Shown here piece after piece: positions 17,663 to 26,740 of a stretch of 27,140 nt of DNA. The notes under the pieces were generated by a model that was given only the letters and a program-made list of their open reading frames with translations, made no database searches and was not told the DNA's origin. The DNA comes from Zymomonas sp. (GTDB lineage Bacteria; Pseudomonadota; Alphaproteobacteria; Sphingomonadales; Sphingomonadaceae): NCBI GenBank assembly GCA_027489105.1, contig JAIYAJ010000202.1:1-27140 (forward strand). Direction: 5' to 3'. Numbering within the stretch: position 1 is the stretch's first letter; each line of letters starts with the position of its first letter. Made by a program: the position numbers and the translations under genes.

Positions 17663-17691
17663 GCATCGCCACCCCCGGGGGATGGCGATGC
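17663..17691 (-). other. Second hairpin just after the degP stop
   Basis: GCATCGCCA pairs with TGGCGATGC around a CCCCC/GGGGG core. It starts about five bases past the degP stop codon. No T-run follows directly, so the shared terminator beyond it probably ends transcription while this hairpin protects the 3' end. Confidence 0.5.
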
Positions 17692-17695
17692 GACC

Positions 17696-19246
17696 TTATT
17701 TCTTCAGCTGCACGCCGACATAGCGCGGCGGATTGTTGCCGCGCTGGACGAACAGAAGCACCGACGGGCGCTTGGCCTTCACCGCCGCATCGATCTGCGC
17801 GGCAGCCGCCTGCACGGTCGTGACCGGCATATTGTTGATCTGCAGGATGACGTCGCGGGGCTGGAAGCCATTGGCCGCCGCATCGCTGCTGGGATCGACG
17901 AAGCTCACCACAACGCCGCGCAGCGAGGCCGAAAGGCCGAGCCTGCGGGCAATGTCGGGGGTGAGCGTCTGCAGGCCGAGCCCCAGCGAATTGCGGGTCG
18001 CCTGATCGGGAGCGGACTGGCCGCTGTCGGGCACGCTGTCGTCCTGATCGGCATCCTGACCGCCGCTGATCAGCTGATCTTCGGGCGGACGCTCGCCAAG
18101 CGTCACGGTCAGCGTCTTGCGCTGCCCTTCGCGGATCACCTCGACCGGCAGCTTGGCGCCGACGGCGGCCTTGCCCACGATATAGGACAGGGTGTTGTCG
18201 GGGGTGATCTCCTGTCCGTCGACCTTGACGATGATGTCGCCCTGACGAATGCCCGCGCGCGCCGCGGCTTCGCCCGGTTCGACACGAGCGACGATCTCAC
18301 CGCGATCCTTGGGCAGGCCCAGGCTGGCCGCGATGTCCTCGGTCATCGGCTGGATGCCGACGCCCAGATAGCCGCGACGAACGCGCTTGCCGGTCATCAG
18401 CTGGTCGATGATCGGCTTTGCCTCCTCGGCCGGAATCGCGAAGCCGATGCCGACATTTCCGCCGGTCGGCGAGAAGATCGCCGTATTGATGCCGATCACA
18501 TTGCCCTGCAGGTCGAACATCGGACCGCCGGAATTGCCCTGGTTGATCGACGCGTCGGTCTGAATGTAGCGATCATAAGGACCGCTGATCCCGATCGAGC
18601 GGTGCAGGGCCGACACGATACCCGCGGTAACGGTGCCGCCCAGACCGAAGGGATTACCGATCGCGACAACCCAGTCGCCGACGCGGGTCCGCGTCGAATC
18701 GCCAAACTGTACGAACGGCAGGTTCTTCGCCTCGATCTTCAGCAGAGCGAGGTCGGAGGCCTGATCGCGGCCGACGACGGTCGCCTTATATTCCTTGCGA
18801 TCGGGCAGCGTCACGGTGATCGAGCTGACCACCGCATTGCTCCCGCCCTCGGGCGAGGCCGAGATGACGTGGTTGTTGGTGACGACATAGCCGTCGGCCG
18901 AGATGATGAAGCCCGAACCGAGCGAAGTCGCCTCGCGGGTGATCGGCTGGCCGTCCGAACCGCCGCCGCCGAACCGCTTGAAAAGCTCCTCGAACGGCGT
19001 GCCCGAAAAGGCGTTGCCGCCGCTGCGGACCTGAATCTTCTGGGTGGTGGAAATGTTCACGACCGCCGGCTGCAGCCGGGCAGCGAGATCGGCGAAGCTC
19101 ATCGGCGCGCCCGTACGGGGGGCGGCGGCGCTGATAGAACCCGGAGCGTTCTGCGCCACCTGTGCTCCCACAGGCTGCTGCATCGTCAGGGTTGCGGTGG
19201 TACCACCTGCCAGCAAGGCCGCGGTGATCGCATAGGCATAACGCAC
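17696..19246 (-). CDS. degP: Periplasmic serine protease/chaperone, Do (DegP/HtrA) family
   Basis: A 516-residue periplasmic quality-control protease that degrades or refolds damaged envelope proteins. It has an N-terminal signal sequence (RYAYAITAALLAGGTTATL, cleavage near VGAQVA), a trypsin-like domain with the triad His126 (VVTNNHVIS), Asp165 (ASDLALLKI) and Ser239 (NQGNSGGPMF), then two PDZ domains (about 285-375 and 415-510). I place the start at the GTG at 19246, nine bases after AAGGAG. A TTG at 19255 adds three residues and is served by a second AGGAG ten bases before it, so both are possible. It follows hflK-hflC, whose complex acts on membrane proteins, making a combined envelope quality-control unit. 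A possible stress promoter lies upstream. Confidence 0.95.
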   Translation of the reverse strand: MRYAYAITAALLAGGTTATLTMQQPVGAQVAQNAPGSISAAAPRTGAPMSFADLAARLQPAVVNISTTQKIQVRSGGNAFSGTPFEELFKRFGGGGSDGQPITREATSLGSGFIISADGYVVTNNHVISASPEGGSNAVVSSITVTLPDRKEYKATVVGRDQASDLALLKIEAKNLPFVQFGDSTRTRVGDWVVAIGNPFGLGGTVTAGIVSALHRSIGISGPYDRYIQTDASINQGNSGGPMFDLQGNVIGINTAIFSPTGGNVGIGFAIPAEEAKPIIDQLMTGKRVRRGYLGVGIQPMTEDIAASLGLPKDRGEIVARVEPGEAAARAGIRQGDIIVKVDGQEITPDNTLSYIVGKAAVGAKLPVEVIREGQRKTLTVTLGERPPEDQLISGGQDADQDDSVPDSGQSAPDQATRNSLGLGLQTLTPDIARRLGLSASLRGVVVSFVDPSSDAAANGFQPRDVILQINNMPVTTVQAAAAQIDAAVKAKRPSVLLFVQRGNNPPRYVGVQLKK

Positions 19247-19314
19247 TTTGGCCAACTCCTTAAAACTCCTGTTCTGCTTCTGCCGACATTGCGAGCGGTT
19301 TATTTCGGTTCCGA

Positions 19315-19362
19315 TCGCTGAACACCGCTTGAACGGTCGCGTTCCCGCTTGCCGTTCAGCGA
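19315..19362 (-). other. Mutually exclusive inverted repeats spanning the hflC stop and hflC-degP spacer
   Basis: On the minus strand the arm TCGCTGAACGG, which contains the hflC stop, can pair either with CCGTTCA (7 bp, 19330-19336) or with GTTCAGCGA (9 bp, 19315-19323). The two pairings share bases and exclude each other, as in an attenuator-like switch. No T-run follows. Function is not shown. Confidence 0.4.
19321..19345 (-). promoter_or_regulatory. Possible EcfG-type stress promoter for degP
   Basis: On the minus strand GGAAC (19345-19341), 16 bases, then TGTT (19324-19321). The general-stress sigma factor EcfG of alphaproteobacteria prefers GGAAC, 16-17 bases, CGTT, so eight of nine positions match. 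It lies about 75 bases upstream of the degP start. Stress control of degP fits its role, but this site overlaps the inverted repeats and could be chance. Confidence 0.35.
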
Positions 19363-20225
19363 CGCCCTCTGAACTCGCGCAGATATTCGTTGTCGGGCGA
19401 AAGGATCACGTTGGAAGACCCCGGCGCATCGGTGCCATCGGTGCCGAAGGTGACCCGATAGGACTGCATCGCCCGATAGAAATTATAGAAGTCCGGATCC
19501 TTGTTGAAGCTCTCGGCATAGGTGCCTGCCGCATTTGCATCCGCCTCGGCGGTGATGATCTGCGCCTGCTTGCGGCCCTCGGCCAGGATCGACCGGGCCT
19601 CCTGCTCACGCGCGGTGCGCATGCGGTTGAAGGCGGAATCGAGCGGCGTACCATCGGGCAGGTCGGCGCGCTTGATCCGCACATCGACGATCTGCGCCCC
19701 ATATTGACGCGCGACACGGTTCAGTCGGGTCTGAATATTGTCCATCACCGCGCCGCGCTCGGGGCTGAGCAGCGCCGCGAAGGGGCGCTTGCCCAGCTCG
19801 TTGCGCAGCGACGACCCGAGGATCGGGCGCAAAGCCTCCTCCACGCGGCGCTCGGTGCCCGCCGTGATCGACATGCGGAGCGGATCGATGATCCGGTAGC
19901 GCGCATAGGCGTCCACCTCGAGCCGCAGCTGATCGGTGGACAGCACCGATTGGCGCTCCATGTCGAAATTACGTACCCTTTTGTCGATCCAGACGATCTG
20001 GTCGATGAAGGGAATCTTGCCGATGATGCCCGCGCCCGTCCGACCGAAATCCTCGTTCGGCTTATAGGCGTTGTAGACGGTCTGCGGCTTCCCGAAGCGC
20101 ACCACCAGCGCCTGTTTGGTCTCAGGCACGACTGCGAAGCAGCTGCTGATGACGACGACGCCGAAGATGGCACCGATGGCGAGGCCGATGACGTTCCGGC
20201 TTGCGAGATTGTCGCTCATATTCAT
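19356..20225 (-). CDS. hflC: HflC, protease modulator of FtsH
   Basis: A 289-residue SPFH/prohibitin-family inner-membrane protein. One membrane helix lies at about residues 11-32, followed by a periplasmic SPFH domain with VVPETKQALVVRFGKP and RYRIIDPLRM and a long coiled-coil region (ARSILAEGRKQAQIITAEAD). With HflK it forms the large cage around FtsH that controls turnover of membrane proteins. The start at 20225 overlaps the hflK stop as ATGA, so the two are coupled; a second ATG two codons later is possible. degP follows after about 100 bases. Confidence 0.95.
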   Translation of the reverse strand: MNMSDNLASRNVIGLAIGAIFGVVVISSCFAVVPETKQALVVRFGKPQTVYNAYKPNEDFGRTGAGIIGKIPFIDQIVWIDKRVRNFDMERQSVLSTDQLRLEVDAYARYRIIDPLRMSITAGTERRVEEALRPILGSSLRNELGKRPFAALLSPERGAVMDNIQTRLNRVARQYGAQIVDVRIKRADLPDGTPLDSAFNRMRTAREQEARSILAEGRKQAQIITAEADANAAGTYAESFNKDPDFYNFYRAMQSYRVTFGTDGTDAPGSSNVILSPDNEYLREFRGRR

Positions 20226-21277
20226 TGCTGCTGCTGCGCCTTCGCTGCCTGCTGGGGCGGCAGGGGGATATAGGGGACGACATTGGGGGCCTCGACCACC
20301 GTCTTGTCGGTCTTGGCCAGCACGCGCTCCATCGTCTCATAATACATGCGACGGCGGGTCACCTCGGGCGCCAGACGATATTCGGCATAGACCTTGTCGA
20401 AGGCCGCAGCCTCGCCCTCGGCCTTGGCCCCGAGCTGCTGCGAATAGGCCCGCGCCTCGTTGAGATAGGCCTGCGCCTGCTGCTGCGCCGCCGAAACCGA
20501 CTTGAACGCCTCAACCACGGCGGCCGGCGGATCGGCTTGCTTGATCGCGACGCCCTGCACGGTGATGCCGGCCCGATAGCCGTCGAGGATTTCCTGCATA
20601 CGCTGCTGGACGCGCTGCTCGATCTGGCTGCGCTGCGGGCCCATGGCGTCGTTCAGCGCGACGCGGGCGATCTCGGCGCGCATCGCGCTTTCGGCGACCT
20701 CGCCCACCGTTTCTTCCGGATTGGCCAATTCGTAGATGAAGAGTTCGGGATCGCGGATATTCCAGCGCACCGAATAGGCCAGGTCGATGATGTTCTGATC
20801 GCCGGTCAGCATCAGATTCTGACCCGTGCCGCCGCCTTCGGGGATATCCTTCACGCGGATGTCCTCGATGTCGATCTTGGTGACCCGGTCGATCGGCGAG
20901 GGGAAGGTGAACTGCATGCCGGGGCCGAGCGTCTTGGCATAGGAGCCAAGGCGGGTGACGACACCGCGCTGCTGGGGGTCGATGCGGTGGCTGCTGGTCC
21001 ACAGCACCCAGATCAGCAACAGCCCACCGACGCCCCACAGGAGAAGCCGGCCGGCATCTGGCTCGGGTCCACCGCGCCCGCCAAAGCGCGCCCGTCCACG
21101 ACGCACCAGTTCGTCGATCGCGGAGCGTCCGGCAGGTCCGCGACCGGGCCGACCGCGCGGGGGTTGGTTCCAGGGGTTGGGCTCGTCTCCGCCGCCGCCC
21201 GATCCTCCGCCGCCCCAGGGGCCGCCCTCGTTGAGAAGGGGCTGGCCGGGCATTGCGCTGCTTTCGCTATCGTTCAT
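20222..21277 (-). CDS. hflK: HflK, protease modulator of FtsH
   Basis: A 351-residue partner of HflC. The N-terminal cytoplasmic tail (about 1-75) is rich in Gly, Pro and Arg, as is typical of HflK. A membrane helix lies at about 77-93 (GRLLLWGVGGLLLIWVLW), then the SPFH domain (RIDPQQRGVVTRLGSY and TFPSPIDRVTKIDIEDI), a coiled coil (AQAYLNEARAYSQQLGAKAE) and a Gln-rich end. The ATG at 21277 has no Shine-Dalgarno sequence. Instead a perfect TATAAT lies seven bases before it, so its mRNA may be leaderless. It heads hflK-hflC-degP and is divergent from mrp. Confidence 0.95.
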   Translation of the reverse strand: MNDSESSAMPGQPLLNEGGPWGGGGSGGGGDEPNPWNQPPRGRPGRGPAGRSAIDELVRRGRARFGGRGGPEPDAGRLLLWGVGGLLLIWVLWTSSHRIDPQQRGVVTRLGSYAKTLGPGMQFTFPSPIDRVTKIDIEDIRVKDIPEGGGTGQNLMLTGDQNIIDLAYSVRWNIRDPELFIYELANPEETVGEVAESAMRAEIARVALNDAMGPQRSQIEQRVQQRMQEILDGYRAGITVQGVAIKQADPPAAVVEAFKSVSAAQQQAQAYLNEARAYSQQLGAKAEGEAAAFDKVYAEYRLAPEVTRRRMYYETMERVLAKTDKTVVEAPNVVPYIPLPPQQAAKAQQQQ

Positions 21278-21283
21278 GCATTC

Positions 21284-21289
21284 ATTATA
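21284..21289 (-). promoter_or_regulatory. TATAAT -10 box placed for a leaderless hflK transcript
   Basis: The minus strand reads TATAAT, six bases, then the hflK ATG. A start seven bases past the box would fall on the A of the ATG. The -35 region (around 21306-21312, CTGTTT/TGTTTT) is poor. The box is seen directly; a leaderless mRNA is inference. Confidence 0.5.
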
Positions 21290-21348
21290 GGAGGCGATCG
21301 GCGGAAAAACAGTGCCCTTTGGTCGACGAAGCCCTATTTGCTGCCGCC

Positions 21349-22350
<1,002 letters not shown>

Positions 22351-22374
22351 GGGCTTGGGCAACAGGAGAGCGCA

Positions 22375-22791
22375 ATGCCGATCACCGAGGACGACGACCT
22401 TCGGCAGCTGATGCGCGAGACCCGGCACATCGCGATGGTCGGCGCCAGCGACCGGCCCGATCGTGCGAGTTTCGGCGTCATGCGCTTTCTGCTGTCGCAC
22501 GGTTATGAGGTAACGCCGGTCAACCCGCAGCTGGCGGGTCAGACGATCCACGGCCGGACGGTCGTCGCTGCGCTCGAACAGGTGTCGCAGCCGATCGACC
22601 TTGTCGACATCTTCCGCAACACGGCAGCGGCGGGGCCGGTCATCGACGAGGCCATTGCCGCAGGCGCGAAGGCCGTGTGGACCCAGTTGGGCGTGACGCC
22701 GAAAGAGGCGATCGAGCGAGCCGAGGCGGCCGGCCTGAAGGCGGTGGTCGATCGCTGCCCGGCGATCGAGATTCCCCGCCTCGGCCTCTGA
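22375..22791 (+). CDS. CoA-binding domain protein (YccU-like)
   Basis: A 138-residue single-domain protein of the CoA-binding (Rossmann-like) family related to the N-terminal part of succinyl-CoA synthetase alpha. Visible features are IAMVGASDRPDRASFGVMRF (about 19-38, the nucleotide-binding loop), YEVTPVNPQLAGQTIHGR, IDLVDIFRN, AVWTQLGV and VVDRCPAIEI near the end, all typical. AGGAG lies about seven bases before the ATG at 22375. It follows mrp closely and converges on cysQ with only 18 bases between the stops. The biological role of this family is not established; CoA or a similar nucleotide is the expected ligand. Confidence 0.9.
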   Translation: MPITEDDDLRQLMRETRHIAMVGASDRPDRASFGVMRFLLSHGYEVTPVNPQLAGQTIHGRTVVAALEQVSQPIDLVDIFRNTAAAGPVIDEAIAAGAKAVWTQLGVTPKEAIERAEAAGLKAVVDRCPAIEIPRLGL

Positions 22792-22809
22792 GCGGCCGGG
22801 TCGCCCTGC

Positions 22810-23589
22810 TTAGCGGATGATCGCGCGCGCGGCGCGCGCCGAGAGCCGCTCGACGGCATCGGCATGGATCGCCGGGGCCGTTGCCAACACGCCGAACTGC
22901 TCGCCCTTGGTGCTGTTGTAGCGCAGCGGCCGCCCCATCGCGTCGGTCACCACAGCACCCGCCTCCTGCGCGATCAGCGCGGCGGCGGCGATGTCCCATT
23001 CATTGCCCCAGCGCAGCGTCGCCAGCAGGTCGGCGCGGTCAGCGGCGACCATCGCAATGCGCAGCGCGATCGAATTGGGCTTGCCGACGGTGACGAGATC
23101 CGCGTCCGCGCGGGCCAGCACATCGGCGGGAACGCGCGCTCCGGGCAAGCTCGCCCGGGCCGAAGCACGGATCGGCTCCCCGTTGAGATAGGCCCCGCGC
23201 CCCGCCTGCGCGCGCCAATGCTCGCCGCGCGCCGGAGCGTCGAGCACGCCGATCACCGGACGGCCACCCTCGACCAGCGCGATCGACACCGCCCAGCCTT
23301 CACGGCCGCGCACATAGTCGCGGGTGCCGTCGATCGGGTCGACCACCCAAACGCGGACGCAATTGAGCCGTTCGGCGCTGTCGGCGGTTTCCTCCGACAG
23401 CCAGCCCGCCTCGGGATCAAGTGCCATCAGCCGCTCGCGGAGCAGCGCATCGGCGGCGAGATCGATATCGCACACCGGACTGCCCGGCACCTTGTCCCAA
23501 TATTTGAAGTCTCCCCGCCACGAGGCATGCGCCATCGCGCCGACTTCGGCCGCGATCGCGCTCACCGCGTTAAGGAGGGTGTCAGGCAC
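22810..23589 (-). CDS. cysQ: Inositol-monophosphatase-family phosphatase, probably 3'(2'),5'-bisphosphate nucleotidase CysQ
   Basis: A 259-residue Mg-dependent, lithium-sensitive-type phosphatase. Metal-binding motifs are visible: WLSEET at residues 63-68, DPIDGT at 84-89 and NEWDIAAA at about 197-204. CysQ removes 3'-phosphate from PAP/PAPS in sulfate assimilation; the close relative SuhB acts on inositol phosphate. The DPIDGTRDYVRG variant and the length favour CysQ, but substrate choice cannot be settled from sequence alone. The start is a GTG at 23589 that overlaps the tldE stop by eight bases, so it is translated with tldE. A later GTG at codon 9 is less likely. Confidence 0.8.
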   Translation of the reverse strand: MPDTLLNAVSAIAAEVGAMAHASWRGDFKYWDKVPGSPVCDIDLAADALLRERLMALDPEAGWLSEETADSAERLNCVRVWVVDPIDGTRDYVRGREGWAVSIALVEGGRPVIGVLDAPARGEHWRAQAGRGAYLNGEPIRASARASLPGARVPADVLARADADLVTVGKPNSIALRIAMVAADRADLLATLRWGNEWDIAAAALIAQEAGAVVTDAMGRPLRYNSTKGEQFGVLATAPAIHADAVERLSARAARAIIR

Positions 23590-24928
23590 CGGCGACGGTC
23601 ATCCCGTCGATGCGCAGCGTGGGAACATCCACGCCACGGCGGAACTCCAGATCCGATGCCGGAGTCATCTCGCGGAACATATCCTTGAGATTGCCAGCCA
23701 CGGTGATCTCCGCCACCGGCTCGGCCAGCTGGCCATCACGGATGACATAGCCCGACGCGCCACGGCTGTAATCGCCGGTCACGCCATTGACGCCCTGGCC
23801 GATCAGCTCGGTGACATAGACGCCCAGCTTGATGTCAGCGATCAACTGCTCGACCGAGAGGACGCCGGCTTCGAGATAAAGGTTGGTCAGCCCTGCGCCG
23901 GGCGGGCCACCAATGCCGCGCGTTGCATGGCCGGTCGGCTCGAGCCCAAGCTGCCGCGCCGAGGCCGAATCGAGCACCCAGCCGGTGAGCACGCCGTCGG
24001 CGATGATGTCGCGCGGCACGGTCGGCAAGCCTTCTCCGTCGAAGGGCTTGGACCGCAGCCCGCGCAGCCGGTGCGGATCGTCGCGGACGACGATGCCCGA
24101 CGCGAACACCTGCTCGCCCAGCCGGTCGAGCAGGAAGCTCGTCCTGCGCGCCACCGCCGAACCGGTGATGGCACCGGCAAGATGCCCCAGCAGGCTCGAT
24201 CCGACGCGCGGGTCGAAGATGACCGGCATCGCGCCGCTCGCCAGCCGGCCGGGGTTCAGCCGCTTCACCGCCCGCTCGCCCGCACGCCGCCCGATCGCCG
24301 ACGCGGCTTCCAGATCGGACAGGTGGCGCGTCGAATGATAGGCATAGTCGCGCTGCATCGCCCCGCCCTCGCCGGCGATCACGCTGGCATGGCAGCCATA
24401 GCCGCTGTTCGAATAGCCGCGGGCGAAGCCGGCGCTGGTCGCCAGCGCAATCAGCGTGCGACTCGCCGAAGCGCCTGCGCCTTCGCTGTTGGTCACGCCC
24501 GCGATCGCGCGCGCCGCGTCTTCCGCCTCTTCAGCCCTCGCGCGCAGCGCGGCGGGCGAAGGATCGGCGCCGTCGTCACCATCGACCTCGACAGCCTCGC
24601 CGCGCAGCAGGCGCTCTTCGGGCGCGAGGCCGGCAAAGGGGTCTTCGGGGGCTTCGCGTGCCATGGCGACCGCGCGGTCGACGAGCGCTGCCAGCGCATC
24701 GGCGGACAGGTCAGACGACGAGACGCTGGCCGATCGCTTGCCGACGAACAGGCGCAGGCCGATCTCCTCGCCCTCCGAGCGCTCGACATCTTCGAGCGCG
24801 CCGAGGCGCACCGAGATCTGGGTCGAATTGTTGCACAGATAGAGCGCGTCCGCCGCGTCGGCGCCGGCCTTGCGGGCGGCGGCCACGAGTTCGGCGGTAC
24901 GGTCTTGGGCTTCGGAGAGGGTCAGCAT
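23582..24928 (-). CDS. pmbA: TldE/PmbA-family protein (partner of the TldD metalloprotease)
   Basis: A 448-residue cytoplasmic protein of the TldD/PmbA family. TldD-TldE heterodimers cleave unfolded or modified peptides such as microcin precursors and the CcdA antitoxin; TldE lacks the zinc motif. No HExxH is seen here, which supports the TldE/PmbA subgroup. Typical segments are VIFDPRVGSSLLGHLAGAI, GLPTVPRDIIADGVLTGW, ATRGIGGPPGAGLTNLYLE, GVNGVTGDYSRGASGYVI and ITVAGNLKDMF. The TldD partner is not in the window. The ATG at 24928 is the natural start. The overlap with cysQ links the two in one transcript. Confidence 0.92.
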   Translation of the reverse strand: MLTLSEAQDRTAELVAAARKAGADAADALYLCNNSTQISVRLGALEDVERSEGEEIGLRLFVGKRSASVSSSDLSADALAALVDRAVAMAREAPEDPFAGLAPEERLLRGEAVEVDGDDGADPSPAALRARAEEAEDAARAIAGVTNSEGAGASASRTLIALATSAGFARGYSNSGYGCHASVIAGEGGAMQRDYAYHSTRHLSDLEAASAIGRRAGERAVKRLNPGRLASGAMPVIFDPRVGSSLLGHLAGAITGSAVARRTSFLLDRLGEQVFASGIVVRDDPHRLRGLRSKPFDGEGLPTVPRDIIADGVLTGWVLDSASARQLGLEPTGHATRGIGGPPGAGLTNLYLEAGVLSVEQLIADIKLGVYVTELIGQGVNGVTGDYSRGASGYVIRDGQLAEPVAEITVAGNLKDMFREMTPASDLEFRRGVDVPTLRIDGMTVAGA

Positions 24929-24995
24929 CGGGGCGACTTAGGTATCGGCACCGTAAAGGTCAAATGGCCGGAGGTGTTTATCGGCCCGGATCCGT

Positions 24996-25913
24996 TCAGG
25001 CGGTGGCCCCGACCACGAGGCAGGCAAGGAACATCAGCAGGCCGGCGAAGCGGTTGGACCGGAAGCGCCGCAGGGCGTCGGCCGGATCGTGCCGGTCGAG
25101 CCCCGACAGCTGCCAGCCGAAATGCAGCGCGAGCGGAAGCAGGGCCGCCAGCCCCAAAAGCTGCGGCCGGATCTGCCAGAAGGCAGCACCCCAAAGGCAG
25201 AGGGCGATCGCATAACAGAGACCTATGCCGAGGCGGGCGCGAGCGCCCAGCGCGCGCGCTGACGACTTGACCCCCGCCAGAGCGTCGTCCTCGATATCCT
25301 GCAGCGCATAGATGGTGTCATAGCCGATCACCCAGAAGATCGACCCGCCATAGAGCAGCCATAGCGCAGGGCCGAAGCCGCCCGTCACCGCCGGCCAGCC
25401 GACCAGCGCCGCCCAGGAGAAGACGATGCCGAGCCACGCCTGCGGCCACCAGGTGATCCGCTTCATGAAGGGATAGGCAGCGACCGCCCCCAGGCTGGCA
25501 AGCGCAGTGATCGCAGCGACGAGGTTCAGTTGGAGCAGCACGATCAGACCGAACAGGCACAGCAGCAGCAGCCAGATCCAGGCCGCCTTGAGGCCGACCC
25601 GGCCGCTCGCCAACGGGCGGGCGGCGGTGCGCGCCACCTTCCGGTCGAGGTCGCGGTCGACGATGTCGTTATAGACGCAGCCGGCACCGCGCATCACGAT
25701 CGATCCGAAGGCAAACCAGAGGATCAGGTCCCACCGCTCGAACGCCTTGCCCGCCAGCGCGATCGCCCAGGCACCCGGCCAGAAGAGAAGCCAGCTGCCG
25801 ATAGGACGGTCGAAGCGGCCGAGCAGCCAGAAGGGCCGGATCGATGCGGGCAGGCGACCGGCAACCCCGCGCAGTTCGCTGTCGGGTATGATTTGCTCGA
25901 CTTCCTCGATCAT
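24996..25913 (-). CDS. ubiA: 4-hydroxybenzoate polyprenyltransferase
   Basis: A 305-residue integral membrane enzyme that attaches the polyprenyl tail to 4-hydroxybenzoate in ubiquinone synthesis. The two Asp-rich Mg-diphosphate motifs are clear: NDIVDRDLD at 82-90 and YDTIYALQDIEDD at 198-210. RPIGSWLLFWPGAWAIALA marks the first membrane helix, and about eight or nine hydrophobic segments follow. The length is typical. The ATG at 25913 has no strong ribosome binding site. The gene is divergent from rsmE with only 40 bases between starts, so both 5' leaders must be very short or the promoters lie within the opposing genes. tldE begins 67 bases downstream on the same strand. Confidence 0.96.
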   Translation of the reverse strand: MIEEVEQIIPDSELRGVAGRLPASIRPFWLLGRFDRPIGSWLLFWPGAWAIALAGKAFERWDLILWFAFGSIVMRGAGCVYNDIVDRDLDRKVARTAARPLASGRVGLKAAWIWLLLLCLFGLIVLLQLNLVAAITALASLGAVAAYPFMKRITWWPQAWLGIVFSWAALVGWPAVTGGFGPALWLLYGGSIFWVIGYDTIYALQDIEDDALAGVKSSARALGARARLGIGLCYAIALCLWGAAFWQIRPQLLGLAALLPLALHFGWQLSGLDRHDPADALRRFRSNRFAGLLMFLACLVVGATA

Positions 25914-25953
25914 GGGCGGCAGTTAGGACAAAAGCCCCGCCTCCGGAAGTCCC

Positions 25954-26694
25954 ATGGCCCAGACCCCCGCCTGGCCCCCCGCCAGTCTCACCCGTCTCTA
26001 TATCGATCAGCCGCTCAGCGCCGGCCTCGGCCTCGTCATCGATGGGGGACAAGCTCATTATCTGGGCTCGGTGATGCGGCTCAAGGCGGGCGACTGCATC
26101 GCCCTTTTCGACGACGTCAGCGGCGAATGGCGCGCTATGATCGAAGCTGTCGGCAAGCGTGCCGTATCGGTGCGCGTCGAGGAGCGAACCCGCGAGCGCG
26201 AAGCGGTGCCCGACCTGTGGCTGATCGCCGCGCCGATCAAGAAAGGTCGGATCGACTGGATCGCGGAGAAGGCCTGCGAACTCGGCGTGGCGCGCCTCCA
26301 GCCCGTCATCACCCAGCGGACGATCGTCGACCGCCTTAACCTCGACCGGCTCCGCGCGCACATGATCGAGGCCGCGGAGCAATGCGAGCGCACTGCTCTG
26401 CCCCGGCTCGACGAACCCGTGAAGCTGTCGGCCTTTCTGAAGGACTGGCCCGCCGATCGCATGCTGATCTTCGCCGACGAGGAAGGCGGCGCACCGATGG
26501 CCGAGGTCGCCCGGCCGGGACCCGCCGCGATATTGATCGGTCCTGAGGGCGGTTTCACGCCTGACGAACGCACCGCCATAAAGGCGCTGCCCCAGGCGGT
26601 GGGGGTTTCGCTGGGGCCGCGCATCCTGCGCGCCGACACCGCGATGGCTGCCGCGATTTCGGTGTGGATGGCGCTGGCGGGGGACTGGCGCTGA
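25954..26694 (+). CDS. rsmE: 16S rRNA (uracil-1498-N3)-methyltransferase
   Basis: A 246-residue SPOUT-class methyltransferase that modifies U1498 in the ribosomal decoding region. The N-terminal PUA-like RNA-binding domain (about 15-75) has HYLGSVMRLKAGD. The C-terminal knot carries the SAM-binding motifs LIGPEGGFTPDER (194-206) and LGPRILRADTAMAAA (220-234), with KKGRIDWIAEKACELGV in between, all diagnostic. GGAAG lies a few bases before the ATG at 25954. gshA follows after 46 bases, an arrangement I associate with sphingomonads. Confidence 0.96.
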   Translation: MAQTPAWPPASLTRLYIDQPLSAGLGLVIDGGQAHYLGSVMRLKAGDCIALFDDVSGEWRAMIEAVGKRAVSVRVEERTREREAVPDLWLIAAPIKKGRIDWIAEKACELGVARLQPVITQRTIVDRLNLDRLRAHMIEAAEQCERTALPRLDEPVKLSAFLKDWPADRMLIFADEEGGAPMAEVARPGPAAILIGPEGGFTPDERTAIKALPQAVGVSLGPRILRADTAMAAAISVWMALAGDWR

Positions 26695-26740
26695 GCAATC
26701 AGCGCTAGCAAGGTACCGATCGGTCCGCTATGGCGCGGCC

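Noticed and set aside
23324..25270. 648-codon plus-strand open frame across cysQ, tldE and part of ubiA
   Set aside because: It spans the antisense of three well-supported genes and their spacers, so it is a chance open frame.
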